A stretch of DNA of 64,000 nucleotides from Nocardia asteroides (GCA_019930625.1 CP082844.1:5518001-5582000), one strand, 5' to 3'; counted from the stretch's first letter, positions 26,470 through 35,878 are shown. Numbers and translations are program-made. Notes: a model not told the origin generated them from the sequence alone.

Positions 26470-26740
26470 GTGGGATCCGATCACGAGGCGTTGACGCCGG
26501 AACCCGGCCAATGGCGGCCCTCTCCGAGCAGTCGGCCCGTGCGTACACGCGCGATCTCCCACATGTACCAACCGGTTTCCGCCTCGTCGGCGTGGGTAGT
26601 TCCGCTGGACGCGCGAAAGTACGCGCTTGGTTCGGACTTCGGCCGTGGGAGACGATGCGGATGTCGAGTTTGTCGACGGCAGTACCGGGTACGGCACGCG
26701 CCGAGTCGCGGGCGCTCTGCTCGGTCCGGTTGGAGGAACA

Positions 26741-27412
26741 ATGACTCATTCGCTGATGAAGGTTGTCGCCACGGCGGCGCTGGCGTGCGGCCCGGTCTCG
26801 GTCGGCGCAGGCGCGGCAGTCGCTGTTCCGCAGCTACCGCTGCCGCCGATAGGCGGTGGATCGGGAATCGTGATCGACGACGAAGCCGAGTGCACGCTGA
26901 CCACTATCGGCCACGACGCAGACGGCCGGTTGGTAGGTCTGACGGCGGGCCATTGCGGCGAACCCGGGGCGCGCGTCACGTCCCTGACCTATCCCAGCTA
27001 CGGGGTGCTGGGGCGCTTCGTCCACGCCGATCACGAACTGGATTACGCGATCATCGAATTCGATTCCGCACGTGTCGTTCCCGCCCGGGAGGTCGGTGGG
27101 TTCCGCATCGACGGGCTCGGCGCTCCCGCGCAGTTCCCCGACGTCGTCTGTAAGAAGGGCCGCACTACCGGTCGAACCTGTGGTGTCGCCTGGGGCGACA
27201 TGATGGGCGACAGCAGGGACACCTGGACCCAGATGTGCGTGCTCAAAGGCGATTCCGGCGCTCCGGTGGTGATCGGTTCGACCCTGGTCGGCATGGTCAA
27301 CGCCTACTTGGGCATGGGGTGTCTAGGGCCCGAGGTAGGAACCGACATCAACGCCATCGTCACCGACATCGACTCCCGCAACGACATAGGCGCCGGATTC
27401 CGCCCCATCTGA
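26741..27412 (+). CDS. Secreted trypsin-like serine protease
   Basis: 223 residues from ATG at 26741, 6 nt after GGAGG. A signal peptide (LMKVVATAALACGPVSVGAG) is cleaved near AAVAV. The chymotrypsin-fold triad is present: His in GLTAGHCGEPG, Asp in HELDYAIIEFD and Ser in VLKGDSGAPVVI. Conserved Cys pairs (AECTLTT, GHCGE; VVCKKG, RTCGVAW) suggest disulfides. It is likely exported and free in the medium or envelope. It is small for the family, with no extra domain. Confidence 0.88.
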   Translation: MTHSLMKVVATAALACGPVSVGAGAAVAVPQLPLPPIGGGSGIVIDDEAECTLTTIGHDADGRLVGLTAGHCGEPGARVTSLTYPSYGVLGRFVHADHELDYAIIEFDSARVVPAREVGGFRIDGLGAPAQFPDVVCKKGRTTGRTCGVAWGDMMGDSRDTWTQMCVLKGDSGAPVVIGSTLVGMVNAYLGMGCLGPEVGTDINAIVTDIDSRNDIGAGFRPI

Positions 27413-27595
27413 TCCGCACGAATCGATCGACGCCCGGCCCGCCTGAGGGTATCCAGCGAAGGCGATGCGCACCGGATCGGGAATACGTCGAGGACGAATG
27501 CGCGGCGTAGCCAACGGCGCCGCTCCAGCATGGTGTCGCGTCCCCAACGATCGCACCTCAGTAACAACATCTGCCGGTGACCCGACAAACCGTCC

Positions 27596-28081
27596 ATGAC
27601 TCTCACTCACGGGCAGCTGCAACAGTTTTCGGTCCGCGCCGGTGTCATCGCAGCGGTGACCGCCGCCGGGGTGGTCGGGCTCGCGGCGCCGTCTACCGCC
27701 ATTCCGCATGATCCGGGCTTTCCGTTCTCGCCGACCCTGACACGCCTGGTTCCGACCAGCTGCTCCGCGATCATCGACGCGGTCACCGTGCGGCAGGAGA
27801 AGCCCGGCACGTTCGGCGTGCGGGTGAACGTCACCCAGACCGGGGAGAGCTGCTCGGACTGGAAGGTCGCTGTTCGCTTCAAGAACCTGGATACCGGGTA
27901 CGCGGACGGGCAGCAGCACCGCGTCGTGAACGGCGTCGTCCAGAACACGGTGGACGGCGTGATCGTCGGTTTCGGCACTGCGCCGGGCGCCGGCCGGGTG
28001 GAGGCTCGCATCGTCGCGCTGGACGCGAACGACAGGGAGATGGAGCAGATCTCGGGGACGGCGACGTTCACGCTGAGCTGA
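27596..28081 (+). CDS. Secreted protein of unknown function
   Basis: 161 residues. The first ~35 form a signal peptide (SVRAGVIAAVTAAGVVGLAA) ending near STA-IPHDP. The mature part has two Cys (PTSCSAIID, GESCSDWKV) and beta-rich sequence ending in GTATFTLS, like small immunoglobulin-like exported proteins. The ribosome site is weak. No named family is recognised. It follows the protease by 183 bp on the same strand, so a joint secretion-related role is possible but unproven. Confidence 0.65.
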   Translation: MTLTHGQLQQFSVRAGVIAAVTAAGVVGLAAPSTAIPHDPGFPFSPTLTRLVPTSCSAIIDAVTVRQEKPGTFGVRVNVTQTGESCSDWKVAVRFKNLDTGYADGQQHRVVNGVVQNTVDGVIVGFGTAPGAGRVEARIVALDANDREMEQISGTATFTLS

Positions 28082-28139
28082 GCGCGGTGACCACCAGCTG
28101 CCTACGCGACTGTGCGCGATCAGGTCAGTAGCTCGAAGG

Positions 28140-28370
28140 CTCCGACACGACCGCACGCTCTCGGCCTTGTTCATCAGCGACAACGGACGGCTCCGGCTGG
28201 GCGGCTCGATCCACGCTCACAACGGTGAGATCACACGACTCGCACTCAGCGCGGATAGCCGGACGCTGTACACCATCGGCGCAGACAACACCCTTCAAAC
28301 GCTGGGATCTCATCCGCCTCGTCGACCTGCTCGACGACCCGATCTCTGGCATGTCAGCTGCAGTGAGGAA
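28140..28370 (+). pseudogene. WD40-repeat protein remnant (last blade)
   Basis: One frame reads GEITRLALSADSRTLYTIGA then DNTLQ, a WD40 blade (GxVxxxAxSPDGRxLxTxGxDxTxxxWDL). The closing RWDLIRLVDLLDDP is in the next frame from about 28290, so a frameshift splits the blade. No other blades or start are present upstream. This is the 3' end of a lost WD40-propeller gene. The remaining 28371-28994 holds scattered short frames (for example KWLDPGMLADLREVGAIR near 28567) but no gene I can support. Confidence 0.5.
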
Positions 28371-28994
28371 TGGATCGCGAAACCTGAAATCCGTTCGTGG
28401 TCGACCAGCCGCACCGTGATACCTGCAACTGCACATCTCGAAGCCGCCGACGTGCGGCGCGGAAGGTCGCCCTCACAGCGGCTCGGAACACTCCCGATCG
28501 CGCTCGACTCGTCCATCGCGTGGCTGCATGCCGGCTGGTGGCTCTGATCGGCCGGAGATCACGGTGAAATGGCTCGACCCCGGCATGCTCGCCGATCTCC
28601 GCGAGGTCGGCGCCATACGGATCTGCGGGCCGGATAGCCAAGTGAGCAAGTTTCCAGGTGGCTACGCGGGACCTACCGTCCGGTGCTCGTAGACGGTGCT
28701 CCGTGTTTCATCCGGAAGGTGGGAAGCGCAACTCGATCAATTATTCGTACGCTCTCTTTGTTCTGCGCGTAGTTCGGCGCAACGGGTTCCTGGAAATTTC
28801 AGGAGGATTCAGCTGCAACGTCAGGTCCCGGACAGGCAGGTGATTCGCCCGCATGGGTGGTGAGTCATCTGGACTCGTATCAACAGCTACCGGTACGGGA
28901 TGTTCTGTCCCCGATACGGACGTGGCGTGTGAATTCGCGTCAACGCTTTTCTCCTCTCTGTTTCGGGTGAAACTCATACGGCAAGGAGCGGAAC

Positions 28995-30233
28995 ATGACT
29001 GCACAATCCACGACGATCAACGAGCCGACTCTGCAAGACAAGATCACATACCAGCTGTGCGAGTACGCGAATCTGGTCAACAGCATCAGCAAGGAAGACA
29101 GCGACCTGGAGGGGACGCTCTATCAGAAGATACAGCAGTATCTCGACACCAACCAGGAGGTCATCGGAGGGTGGGAGATCGTCTGGGGTCCGGGAGTCGC
29201 GTTGTTCGACACCGACTTGTACGCGGTCAACGCCCTCTACATGGTGCGAAGCATCGAGGATCGCTCCCGGTACGTGATCGCCATGGCCGGCAGCAGTGAT
29301 GCACTGGTCTTCGACTGGCTCGTCGAGGACTCCTTCATTCTCCAGACCCCGTGGTTCGCGAATAGCGCCGCCATGCACACGATCGGCACGGCCATCGGGG
29401 TGAAAACCCTCATAAATCTCAAACCCTCCGGGCCCCGTCCCGGTGCCGGTCACACCTTGCCCGAGTTCCTGAGCACGCTCGGCGACAAGGCGATCGAGCT
29501 GACCGTCACCGGCCACAGCCTCGGTGGTGCCCTATCACCCACACTGGCCCTGTTCCTGCGCGACACCCAGTGGCTATGGGACAATTCCGAGAAAGCCAGG
29601 ATCAGCGTGCTCTCGACCGCCGGACCGAGTTTCTGCAATCAGGAATTCGTCGACTACACCAGCCAACGCCTGCAACGAGTGCAGCGCTACGCCAACGACC
29701 TCGACATCGTCCCGCACATGTGGAACCCGCCCGACATCGATGGCGCCAAGGCTCTCTACTCCAAGAACAACCAGCCTGCTCCCGATGGTATGAAAGTTGT
29801 CTTCGACTTGCTCAAGACGCAGGCGTCCGTATCAGGCCAATACGCACACTTCGACCCCACCAGCGTGTTCCAAGGCACGTTCAACAATGAGATAAGTCAA
29901 GCGCAAGGCTCGACGCCGGATGATTTGTACTTCGGACAGGTGGGGTACCAGCACATAGACGGCTACCATGATTTCTTCCAAATCAAAGGCGTTCAGTGGC
30001 CGCAGGGCGTCGTAGCCCTCCCGCCGGTCGGCACCGACACCGTGATGAACCGCATCCTGGCCTTGGCCGGTCTACCGCTCGGCGACGGTGCCGGAAAGGT
30101 ACTGGCGAACCGTCGGCCGGTGACCATCCCGATCAACGGACAGCCCGTGGAGCTGCCCACCGACCACGACAGCCCCGAAGCCAAGAAACTCGCGGACCGC
30201 GTCACCGCCGAGTTCGACCCCACCGCCGCATGA
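28995..30233 (+). CDS. Class 3 lipase family protein
   Basis: 412 residues, with AAGGAGCGG before ATG. There is an alpha/beta hydrolase core of the lipase_3 type: nucleophile Ser in VTGHSLGGALSPTLALFL, catalytic Asp in RYANDLDIVPHMW and a likely His in GQYAHFDP or GYHDFF. YVIAMAGSSDALVFDW corresponds to the oxyanion region. No signal peptide is seen, so it is either cytoplasmic or exported by another route. It probably acts on acylglycerols or other esters. A strong hairpin terminator follows. Confidence 0.83.
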   Translation: MTAQSTTINEPTLQDKITYQLCEYANLVNSISKEDSDLEGTLYQKIQQYLDTNQEVIGGWEIVWGPGVALFDTDLYAVNALYMVRSIEDRSRYVIAMAGSSDALVFDWLVEDSFILQTPWFANSAAMHTIGTAIGVKTLINLKPSGPRPGAGHTLPEFLSTLGDKAIELTVTGHSLGGALSPTLALFLRDTQWLWDNSEKARISVLSTAGPSFCNQEFVDYTSQRLQRVQRYANDLDIVPHMWNPPDIDGAKALYSKNNQPAPDGMKVVFDLLKTQASVSGQYAHFDPTSVFQGTFNNEISQAQGSTPDDLYFGQVGYQHIDGYHDFFQIKGVQWPQGVVALPPVGTDTVMNRILALAGLPLGDGAGKVLANRRPVTIPINGQPVELPTDHDSPEAKKLADRVTAEFDPTAA

Positions 30234-30276
30234 ACTGATGCCCCGGGCCCCGCACTCGGTGGCACGCGAGCTTCGA

Positions 30277-30306
30277 TCCGGTGGAGCGTGAAAGCGCTCC
30301 ACCGGA
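30277..30306. terminator. Perfect 12-bp hairpin between convergent genes
   Basis: TCCGGTGGAGCG (30277-30288), loop TGAAAG, and the exact complement CGCTCCACCGGA (30295-30306). It lies between the lipase and the convergent DUF3237 gene and probably stops transcription from both sides. Confidence 0.7.
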
Positions 30307-30378
30307 GGCAGGACGTGGCGGTAGACTCCGGCGACAACAGAAAGGTCGACGAGGTCGCGCGTCGGGGCGAAGTGCTCC

Positions 30379-30879
30379 TTACAGAATCCGATACATCCGA
30401 TGGTCGATGCGGCCGTGACCGTATTCGCCGTAGCCGACCACGACCAGTCCGCACAGCCACGAGTAACGCTCGTCGGAGGTCTCGAACCTCGGCGTCGGTC
30501 GCACATAGCTCTCATCGACCGATAGCCGGTGCCCGTCGGCCAGACGCTGACGACCATCGGGCGGGAACCGGAGTACTCCGTTCGACTCGTAGTGGATGAG
30601 GACACCGTCGTGGGTGCGCAGGGTCGCGCGAACGTCCATGCGACTGATCCCGTCGGCTCCCAGCCACACCCAGTCACCGCCCCCGGGCAGCATTTCACCC
30701 CGGAAGCCCGGCCCGTTGAAACGGCCGCCCTTGGTCACGAAAGTCATACGGGTACCGAGCGGGGTCGAAATCACCTGGGCTGGTTCCAGGTCGATGCTGA
30801 GATCGCAGAGATGCTCGACCGGCAACGCATCGAGCAACGGCCGGTCGAATATCGGCGTGGTCGTCTCGGCGGTGGTCAT
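30379..30879 (-). CDS. DUF3237 family protein
   Basis: 166 residues from ATG at 30879, overlapping the stop of the SnoaL-like gene by 4 nt. DUF3237 hallmarks are the opening LCDLSIDLEPAQVIST, GRFNGPGFRGEMLPGGGDW, RMDVRATLRTHDGVLIHYES and the closing Y-rich WLCGLVVVGYGEYG. These are small beta-barrel proteins often found beside catabolic enzymes; the activity is unknown. Translational coupling to the SnoaL-like gene implies a shared pathway controlled by the divergent TetR protein. Confidence 0.83.
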   Translation of the reverse strand: MTTAETTTPIFDRPLLDALPVEHLCDLSIDLEPAQVISTPLGTRMTFVTKGGRFNGPGFRGEMLPGGGDWVWLGADGISRMDVRATLRTHDGVLIHYESNGVLRFPPDGRQRLADGHRLSVDESYVRPTPRFETSDERYSWLCGLVVVGYGEYGHGRIDHRMYRIL

Positions 30880-31280
30880 GCGGCCTCCTCGAACGCGGCC
30901 TTCAGCTCGGCGAAGTCGAAGAAAGTGTCCTTGCGCGTGACGAGGCCGTCGGATGCCACCTCGACGACGTCGAGGCAGTGGACGCCCCGACGATCTTCCC
31001 CGGGCCGCTGGAAGGTCAGCGTCCAGTCCAGAACCCAATGCCCGCTGCCGAACAGCAAGCGTCGCTGCTCGAAGCCGAAGCCCGGGTAGAGCTCGAAGAC
31101 GTACGCGAACTCGCGCCGCAGGGCTTCGCGGCCATGGACTGCGGCACCGCGTCCATGGGCCTGGAACTGCGAATCGGGGGTGTGGAGAGCGACGATCGCG
31201 TCGATGTCGTGCGCCTCCCAAGCGGCGAAATAGCGCTTCGCGATCGCGGAAGGATCCAGTGCCGTCGATGGGGTTGTCAT
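30876..31280 (-). CDS. SnoaL/NTF2-like protein
   Basis: 134 residues. It has the NTF2 cone fold pattern: AKRYFAAWEAHDIDAIVALH then TPDSQF, GREALRREFAYVFELYPGF, and the beta strands FGSGHWVLDWTLTFQRPGED and GVHCLDVVEVASDGLVTRKD. SnoaL-like proteins act as cyclases, isomerases or hydrolases on small ring compounds. It is first in a two-gene operon with DUF3237. The start has GGAGTTCC nearby. The promoter region contains three CGATCG-centred sites shared with the divergent TetR gene. Confidence 0.85.
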   Translation of the reverse strand: MTTPSTALDPSAIAKRYFAAWEAHDIDAIVALHTPDSQFQAHGRGAAVHGREALRREFAYVFELYPGFGFEQRRLLFGSGHWVLDWTLTFQRPGEDRRGVHCLDVVEVASDGLVTRKDTFFDFAELKAAFEEAA

Positions 31281-31316
31281 GGAACTCCTCAGGTCGAATA
31301 CGACGACGCTAGGGCG

Positions 31317-31368
31317 ATACGATCGTATACGTCAATACGTCCGATCGTATAGTCAGGTACGATCGTAT
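31317..31368. promoter_or_regulatory. Three CGATCG-centred operator half/whole sites
   Basis: ATACGATCGTAT at 31317-31328 is a perfect 12-bp palindrome. GTACGATCGTAT at 31357-31368 matches at 11 of 12, and a weaker copy, GTCCGATCGTAT, is at 31339-31350. All lie in the 90-bp gap between the divergent TetR gene and the SnoaL/DUF3237 operon, spaced about two helical turns apart. They are almost certainly the TetR operators. Confidence 0.75.
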
Positions 31369-31370
31369 TC

Positions 31371-31985
31371 ATGACTCGCACAGGTGACGCCCGCCGCGGC
31401 GCGATCGTCGATCGCGCGATGCACATCGCGTCGGTCGAAGGCATCGAGGGTCTGACGCTAGGACGCTTGGCGGAGGCTGTGCGCACCAGCAAGAGCGGCA
31501 TCCAGGCCCTCTTCGGCACGAAGCAGGAACTCCAACTCTCGATCGTCGCGGCGGCAGCGCGGGTCTTCGAGCGTGATGTACTGCTGCCCGCCGAGCGGGA
31601 GCCGGCCGGGCTCGCGCGACTGCGGGCGCTGATGTCGTTGTGGATCGACTACCTGGAGACATTCGAGGGCGGATGCCTCTTCGTCGCTGCCGCAAGCGAA
31701 CTCGACGGCCGGTCTGGACCCGTCCGAGACGCGGTCGCGGACGCCGTCGCCCGAGCCGACGCCCTGCTCCAACGCGACGTCGAACTCGCCGTGCGCCTTC
31801 GGGAGCTTCCACCAGGCACAGACGTCGAGCAGCTCGTCTTCGAACTACATGCCATGGTGCTTCAGGCGAATCACGATCGCCAGCTTCTCCGCCGCGAGGA
31901 CGCCCTGACGCGCGCCCGCAAGGCGGTCAACCGTCTATTGGACGGCAAGCAGCAATCGGGTGATGCAGCGTCGCCCAGCCGATAA
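31371..31985 (+). CDS. TetR family regulator of the SnoaL/DUF3237 operon
   Basis: 204 residues from ATG immediately after the third operator, so the transcript may be leaderless or short-leadered. The HTH reads GAIVDRAMHIASVEGIEGLT, then LGRLAEAVRTSKSGIQALFG, typical of the TetR subgroup with a TetR_C-type ligand domain (SLWIDYLETFEGGCLFVAAA, ELPPGTDVEQLVFEL). It is divergent from two small catabolic-type genes and predicted to repress both directions through the palindromes. The ligand is unknown. Confidence 0.9.
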   Translation: MTRTGDARRGAIVDRAMHIASVEGIEGLTLGRLAEAVRTSKSGIQALFGTKQELQLSIVAAAARVFERDVLLPAEREPAGLARLRALMSLWIDYLETFEGGCLFVAAASELDGRSGPVRDAVADAVARADALLQRDVELAVRLRELPPGTDVEQLVFELHAMVLQANHDRQLLRREDALTRARKAVNRLLDGKQQSGDAASPSR

Positions 31986-32536
31986 TTGCCCCGGAACGAT
32001 ACAAGGCCACGCGATGCCGTCTCACGAAGTTGAGGCGCCCCAGGTGGAACGACGCCATGCCTCAACTACTTGCAGCTCGTGGGCGAGGAGTTGAGCAACC
32101 TTGGAGACCATCGAGCAGAAGCCGGACACTGCAGCGACGGACACCAGCACGGCGTTCGCTGAGCTGGTGCGGGTAGCCGCCGGTGCGATCCGTTGCCGAG
32201 TCCGGCGAATTCCGCGATGACAGCCTCGACGGACTGCAGCAACGCATCTCCGCCGTTCAGCAGAGCGGATCGTCCAGCTCGTGTTCAACCAGTTCCCGCA
32301 GACGCGACTGGCTACTGCTGGGCACCATGGTGTCACTGCTTTCCACCACCCGGAGCGGCATCGGGTGAGTTGATCGCGGTTCCCGCTGCACAGGCCCCGC
32401 TGGAATTGGTGACCGGCCGTATCTCTGTGGCGGCAGTCGCCTTCCCACGTCACAGGGCGTCGCGGGCAGTAGGGTTGCCGACTGGGCAGGTGGCGGGTCG
32501 CTGGCGTCCGGTCCGTGCACTGTCGGAGAGTCGTGT
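31986..32536. other. Intergenic region between convergent TetR and L,D-transpeptidase
   Basis: 551 bp. Fragments with protein-like composition occur on the plus strand (AFAELVRVAAGAIR near 32155; GEFRDDSLDGLQQRIS near 32206) in different frames, suggesting decay of a small gene. No family can be named. Confidence 0.3.
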
Positions 32537-33733
32537 TCATCGGTGGGCGCCACCGCGAAGCCAGTCGGTCCACGGGATGCTCCAGTCGCCGTTGTGCCAG
32601 ATATCGAGGGGGTCGCCGCCGGTGTTGCGGACCTCGACGACGTCGCCGGGGATGACGAAGTCGTAGAACCATGTGGCGTCGGCAGGGGAGAGGTTCAGGC
32701 AGCCGTGTGAGACGTTGGTATTGCCTTGGGCCCACATGCTCGCAGCCAATTCGTGCACGAAGATTCCGTCGTGGCTGATTCGGACCGCGTGGTTGATGCT
32801 CGTGCGGTAGCCGAGCGCGGAGTTGGTGGGCAGGCCGTAGCTGGCGGAGTCCATGATCACCGGGTCATTCCGGTCCAGCACGGTGTAGATGCCGGGGCGA
32901 GTCCAGAACGACATGACTGTGCCGTCGACGACCGCGGTGCCGCCCATGCCCATCGAGGTGGGCATGGTGCGCACGAGGTTTCCGTTGTCGAAGACCTCGA
33001 TCTGCTTGGTGTCGTCGTCGGCGATCGCGACGTGCGAGGGCCCGATGATCACCGAAACCCGTTGGTCACGCAGGCCGTAGCGGCCCTCGCCGAGCGCGCG
33101 GCCGAAGAGTTCGGCCGCGACCGTGATCCGGGTTCTCGGTGCGTGATAATGCTCCGGCCGCCAGTGTGCGTTGTGATCGTCGAGCCAGTACCAGGCACCG
33201 GTGACGGCCGGCTGGGTGGTGACCTTCAGGTGGCGTTCCGCGGCTGCCCGATCGACGGGTTCATCGAAATGGGCGACGAGCACGAAACCTACTCCATAGA
33301 TGTGGTTTTCGGCCAGCTCGATGAGATTGGCGGAGCGGAGGGAGACGTCGATGAGCTGTTGCGGTGCCACCGTGGTGCAGGTTGCCGTCGCGGTGACGTC
33401 GCCGGTTTCGCCGTGAGCCACCGCTGTGGCGGTGTAGGTGTGTCCGTAGCCGAGTGGTTCGGTGCTCGTCCAGGTTCGCTGGTCGGGTGCCGCTGCGCCC
33501 GGCAGCGATCTACCCGTTTCATCGATCCATTCGACCGACCGCAGCGTCCCGTCGGTGACGGTGATCGTGCCGGGGTGGCGCGCTTCGACATCGTGGGTGC
33601 CGGGTGGGGGATCGAATCGGATGGTGGCGGGTTTGGGTGGTGACGCGAGTTCTCGTGACCATCCCCATCCGGCCAGGGTGAGACCGCCCGCACCGGCGAA
33701 ACCGATCAGCAGCCGACGACGTCCCAATGCCAC
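32537..33733 (-). CDS. L,D-transpeptidase with Ig-like domains (Ldt_Mt2-like)
   Basis: 398 residues from GTG, preceded by GAAGGGAG. The N-terminus RRRLLIGFAGAGGLTLAGW is a membrane anchor or Tat-like signal; there is no lipobox Cys. Two Ig-like segments (about 35-130 and 130-235) precede a YkuD catalytic domain with IFVHELAASMWAQGNTNVSH, directly followed by GCLNLSP. The His and the Cys of HGCLNL are the catalytic residues. Such enzymes make 3-3 cross-links in mycolata peptidoglycan and are carbapenem targets. It acts outside the cytoplasmic membrane. Confidence 0.92.
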   Translation of the reverse strand: MALGRRRLLIGFAGAGGLTLAGWGWSRELASPPKPATIRFDPPPGTHDVEARHPGTITVTDGTLRSVEWIDETGRSLPGAAAPDQRTWTSTEPLGYGHTYTATAVAHGETGDVTATATCTTVAPQQLIDVSLRSANLIELAENHIYGVGFVLVAHFDEPVDRAAAERHLKVTTQPAVTGAWYWLDDHNAHWRPEHYHAPRTRITVAAELFGRALGEGRYGLRDQRVSVIIGPSHVAIADDDTKQIEVFDNGNLVRTMPTSMGMGGTAVVDGTVMSFWTRPGIYTVLDRNDPVIMDSASYGLPTNSALGYRTSINHAVRISHDGIFVHELAASMWAQGNTNVSHGCLNLSPADATWFYDFVIPGDVVEVRNTGGDPLDIWHNGDWSIPWTDWLRGGAHR

Positions 33734-34343
33734 CGTCCATCTCCCTTCTCCGGGTGCTGGGCCGACCTCTGTCCGCCCAGCATGCGGCTGCTACGCGCCG
33801 GCCGTGGTACCGACGACCACCATCTCCACCGATCCGCCGCACAACTGATACCGTTCCTCGATCGATCCGGGCCCCGTAAAACGGGATGTGGCGGCGGGCG
33901 CGGTGGCGGTCGGCATCGAGCCGGGCCGCTTCGACTGCGCAGAAGGCGGTGGTTCCGTAGGTGTCTCGACCTCGGAGGACTCCCCGCGTCTGCTGACCGT
34001 GGTGGTCCACGGCGTCGAGCAGATAGGTGAATCACTCTCGGCCGTCCTGCTGGCCGGTGCCACGAATCTCGGCCTGACCAGCGGGCATCTCCTACGGCAT
34101 CCGCACCTGGACCAAGGAGTGGTACGTGCGGGAGGAGACGCTGCGGGCAGCGAACCTGGCGCTCATTGGCTACCAACAGCGGTCTGCCGCGGGCCGCGAC
34201 CTTCTGGGCGGGAACTCTGTCCTCGAGCGACGGGCAGCGGTTCCCCACACGCGGCAAGTCGATCACCGCCAGAGTTCTGAGCAGGTAGTTCGCGACACCC
34301 TGTTCTGAGTAACGGCGGGCCCGAGACCTCGAAGGGGGCGCTG
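33734..34343. other. Intergenic region with decayed sequence
   Basis: 610 bp between the divergent transpeptidase and the TetR-like fragment. Protein-like stretches in shifting frames (ESLSAVLLAGATNLGLTSGH near 34030; REETLRAANLALIGYQQR near 34128) suggest a decayed gene. No intact ORF, start or family is identifiable. Confidence 0.3.
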
Positions 34344-34598
34344 ATGACTTCCATACCGCCCCTGCGGGCCATGTTGCTCGATCAGCTCATCGACGCCAGC
34401 CGTGTGATGGCCACTCTCGTGGCCGACCGCAGTGGCACCACTGCCGACGATCCAATGGTCCGCGCGAGCGTTGGTGCTGTCGTCGGAGCAGGTTTCGCTA
34501 CCGTCCTGGCGGCACAGGAGAACCCGCAGGCTGATTTCACCACCCTGCTCGACGAAACGCTCAGCGGGCTGGCCGTCGTCACGGCCGATCCAGGATGA
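34344..34598 (+). pseudogene. TetR C-terminal domain fragment
   Basis: 84 residues, with GGGGG upstream of ATG. The sequence ADDPMVRASVGAVVGAGFAT then VLAAQENPQADFTTLLDETL resembles the last helices of a TetR ligand-binding domain (DPRVRAAVGALVGxSxATVLxxxENPDADxxxLLDEAL). The N-terminal HTH is missing. It could be a remnant or a small expressed helical protein. The decayed DNA upstream favours a remnant. Confidence 0.4.
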
Positions 34599-34914
34599 CA
34601 TGGCCGACTGAACCCTTCATCGTCTTATCGGTGACACCAGGCCGGTTCGAGGGATCCGGCAACGGAGCCGACCACGGGTGTCGGACCTCGGATGGACACT
34701 CCAGGACCGGGTTGAAGGGTTTGGGCCACCCAAACTCCGGATCCTTCGATGTCGTCGAATGACCCGTTGACGACATGTCGCCGAGGTGGTTCCGGCCCAG
34801 CCCGGACCTCGCGTGGATGCTGTTTCTCGACTGGGCGGCTACATCGAATCCCTGCGGCGCTGTCGCTGAGCATCCCCATCGAGTCCCCGAGTCGATGACA
34901 CCGGGTTGATGTGG
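34599..34914. other. Intergenic region
   Basis: 316 bp with no gene or clear hairpin that I can support. It lies between the TetR fragment and the stop of the OmpA-like lipoprotein. Confidence 0.4.
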
Positions 34915-35436
34915 CTATTCGGCGACCACCGCTATCTGCGCCGCATCGACCTGAACATCCGCCGTGGTCGGGTTGGCCTCGGCCTGCACGGTGATCCGCG
35001 CCTTATCGATGCCTTCGGCCTCGAGCTCCGCCGCGATGTTGTCGCCACGGGCTTTGGCCAGGGATTTGGCGGCAGCTGCATTCGAATCCTGGGCGTAGGT
35101 CGTGATCTTTACCCTGGTGTCGTTCCCTTTCAAGGGGATCGCGACTGCTTTGATGGTCGCGACATCCACCGCGCTGAGATCCGAGCTGCCACTGTCGAAG
35201 GTGATCGGCACGGCGGCAAGCGCCGCGTTGATGCCGTCCTGAACCTTTTGCTGCGCGGTGTTCAGAACCGAACTCACGACAGAGGACGCAGTCGTTGCGA
35301 TACCACTCCGCATACCGTGCGTACTGTCGTTCGTCGGCGTCGTCGAATCGGATCCGCCATTGGACCCGCACCCGGCGGTCATGATCAAAACGATCGCCGT
35401 CGCGGCAATCCCGCTGACACTTTTCCTGGATGTCAT
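34915..35436 (-). CDS. OmpA-like domain lipoprotein
   Basis: 173 residues from ATG at 35436, 7 nt after AGGAG. A lipoprotein signal peptide ends in the lipobox MTAGC (SGIAATAIVLIMTAGC), followed by a Ser/Thr linker. Residues about 85-173 resemble an OmpA/Pal fold (ITFDSGSSDLSAVDVATIKA; AKARGDNIAAELEAEGIDKA). The peptidoglycan-binding Asp/Arg pair is only partly visible (NDTRVKI, KARG). It is probably anchored on the outer face of the cytoplasmic membrane and contacts the cell wall. Confidence 0.8.
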   Translation of the reverse strand: MTSRKSVSGIAATAIVLIMTAGCGSNGGSDSTTPTNDSTHGMRSGIATTASSVVSSVLNTAQQKVQDGINAALAAVPITFDSGSSDLSAVDVATIKAVAIPLKGNDTRVKITTYAQDSNAAAAKSLAKARGDNIAAELEAEGIDKARITVQAEANPTTADVQVDAAQIAVVAE

Positions 35437-35878
35437 CGGCCTACTCCTGCGTTCGGTGGGGAATTCCGTTTGCGTCATAACGCGATGCTCGATTTCGGCA
35501 CTTCCGTAGTCCCGACCCTCATGGGTCCGCGCGCGTAGGTAGAGCGAAGCTGCCGACACAGTGATCCTCACCCAGGTGCACCCGTCGGGGTGTCGTTTCG
35601 CAGTCGATCGGTATACAGGGCAAGGCTCAGTCGGGCTTTTCCCACGGAATTGATATAAGTCGACATCGTTGCCTAGATGACGGCGTAACGTCGATTCGAC
35701 AGGATACGTGCTTCTGGTGATCCAGTCAGGCGGCGACCGACTGCGGGCGAGTCGGACATCGAGGTGGATGGAATCCTTCGTTGATCAGGCTGCTGGCCGC
35801 GCCGGTGCGTCTGAACCGGGACCAGTCACGAGAATCCGATCTTTCCCGGCTGAACGAGCAGAAGGACAGTGAAGCGCG
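35437..35878. other. Intergenic region, AT-richer
   Basis: 442 bp separating the divergent lipoprotein and YihY genes. 35590-35720 is markedly less GC-rich and likely holds promoters. No gene is seen. Confidence 0.4.
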
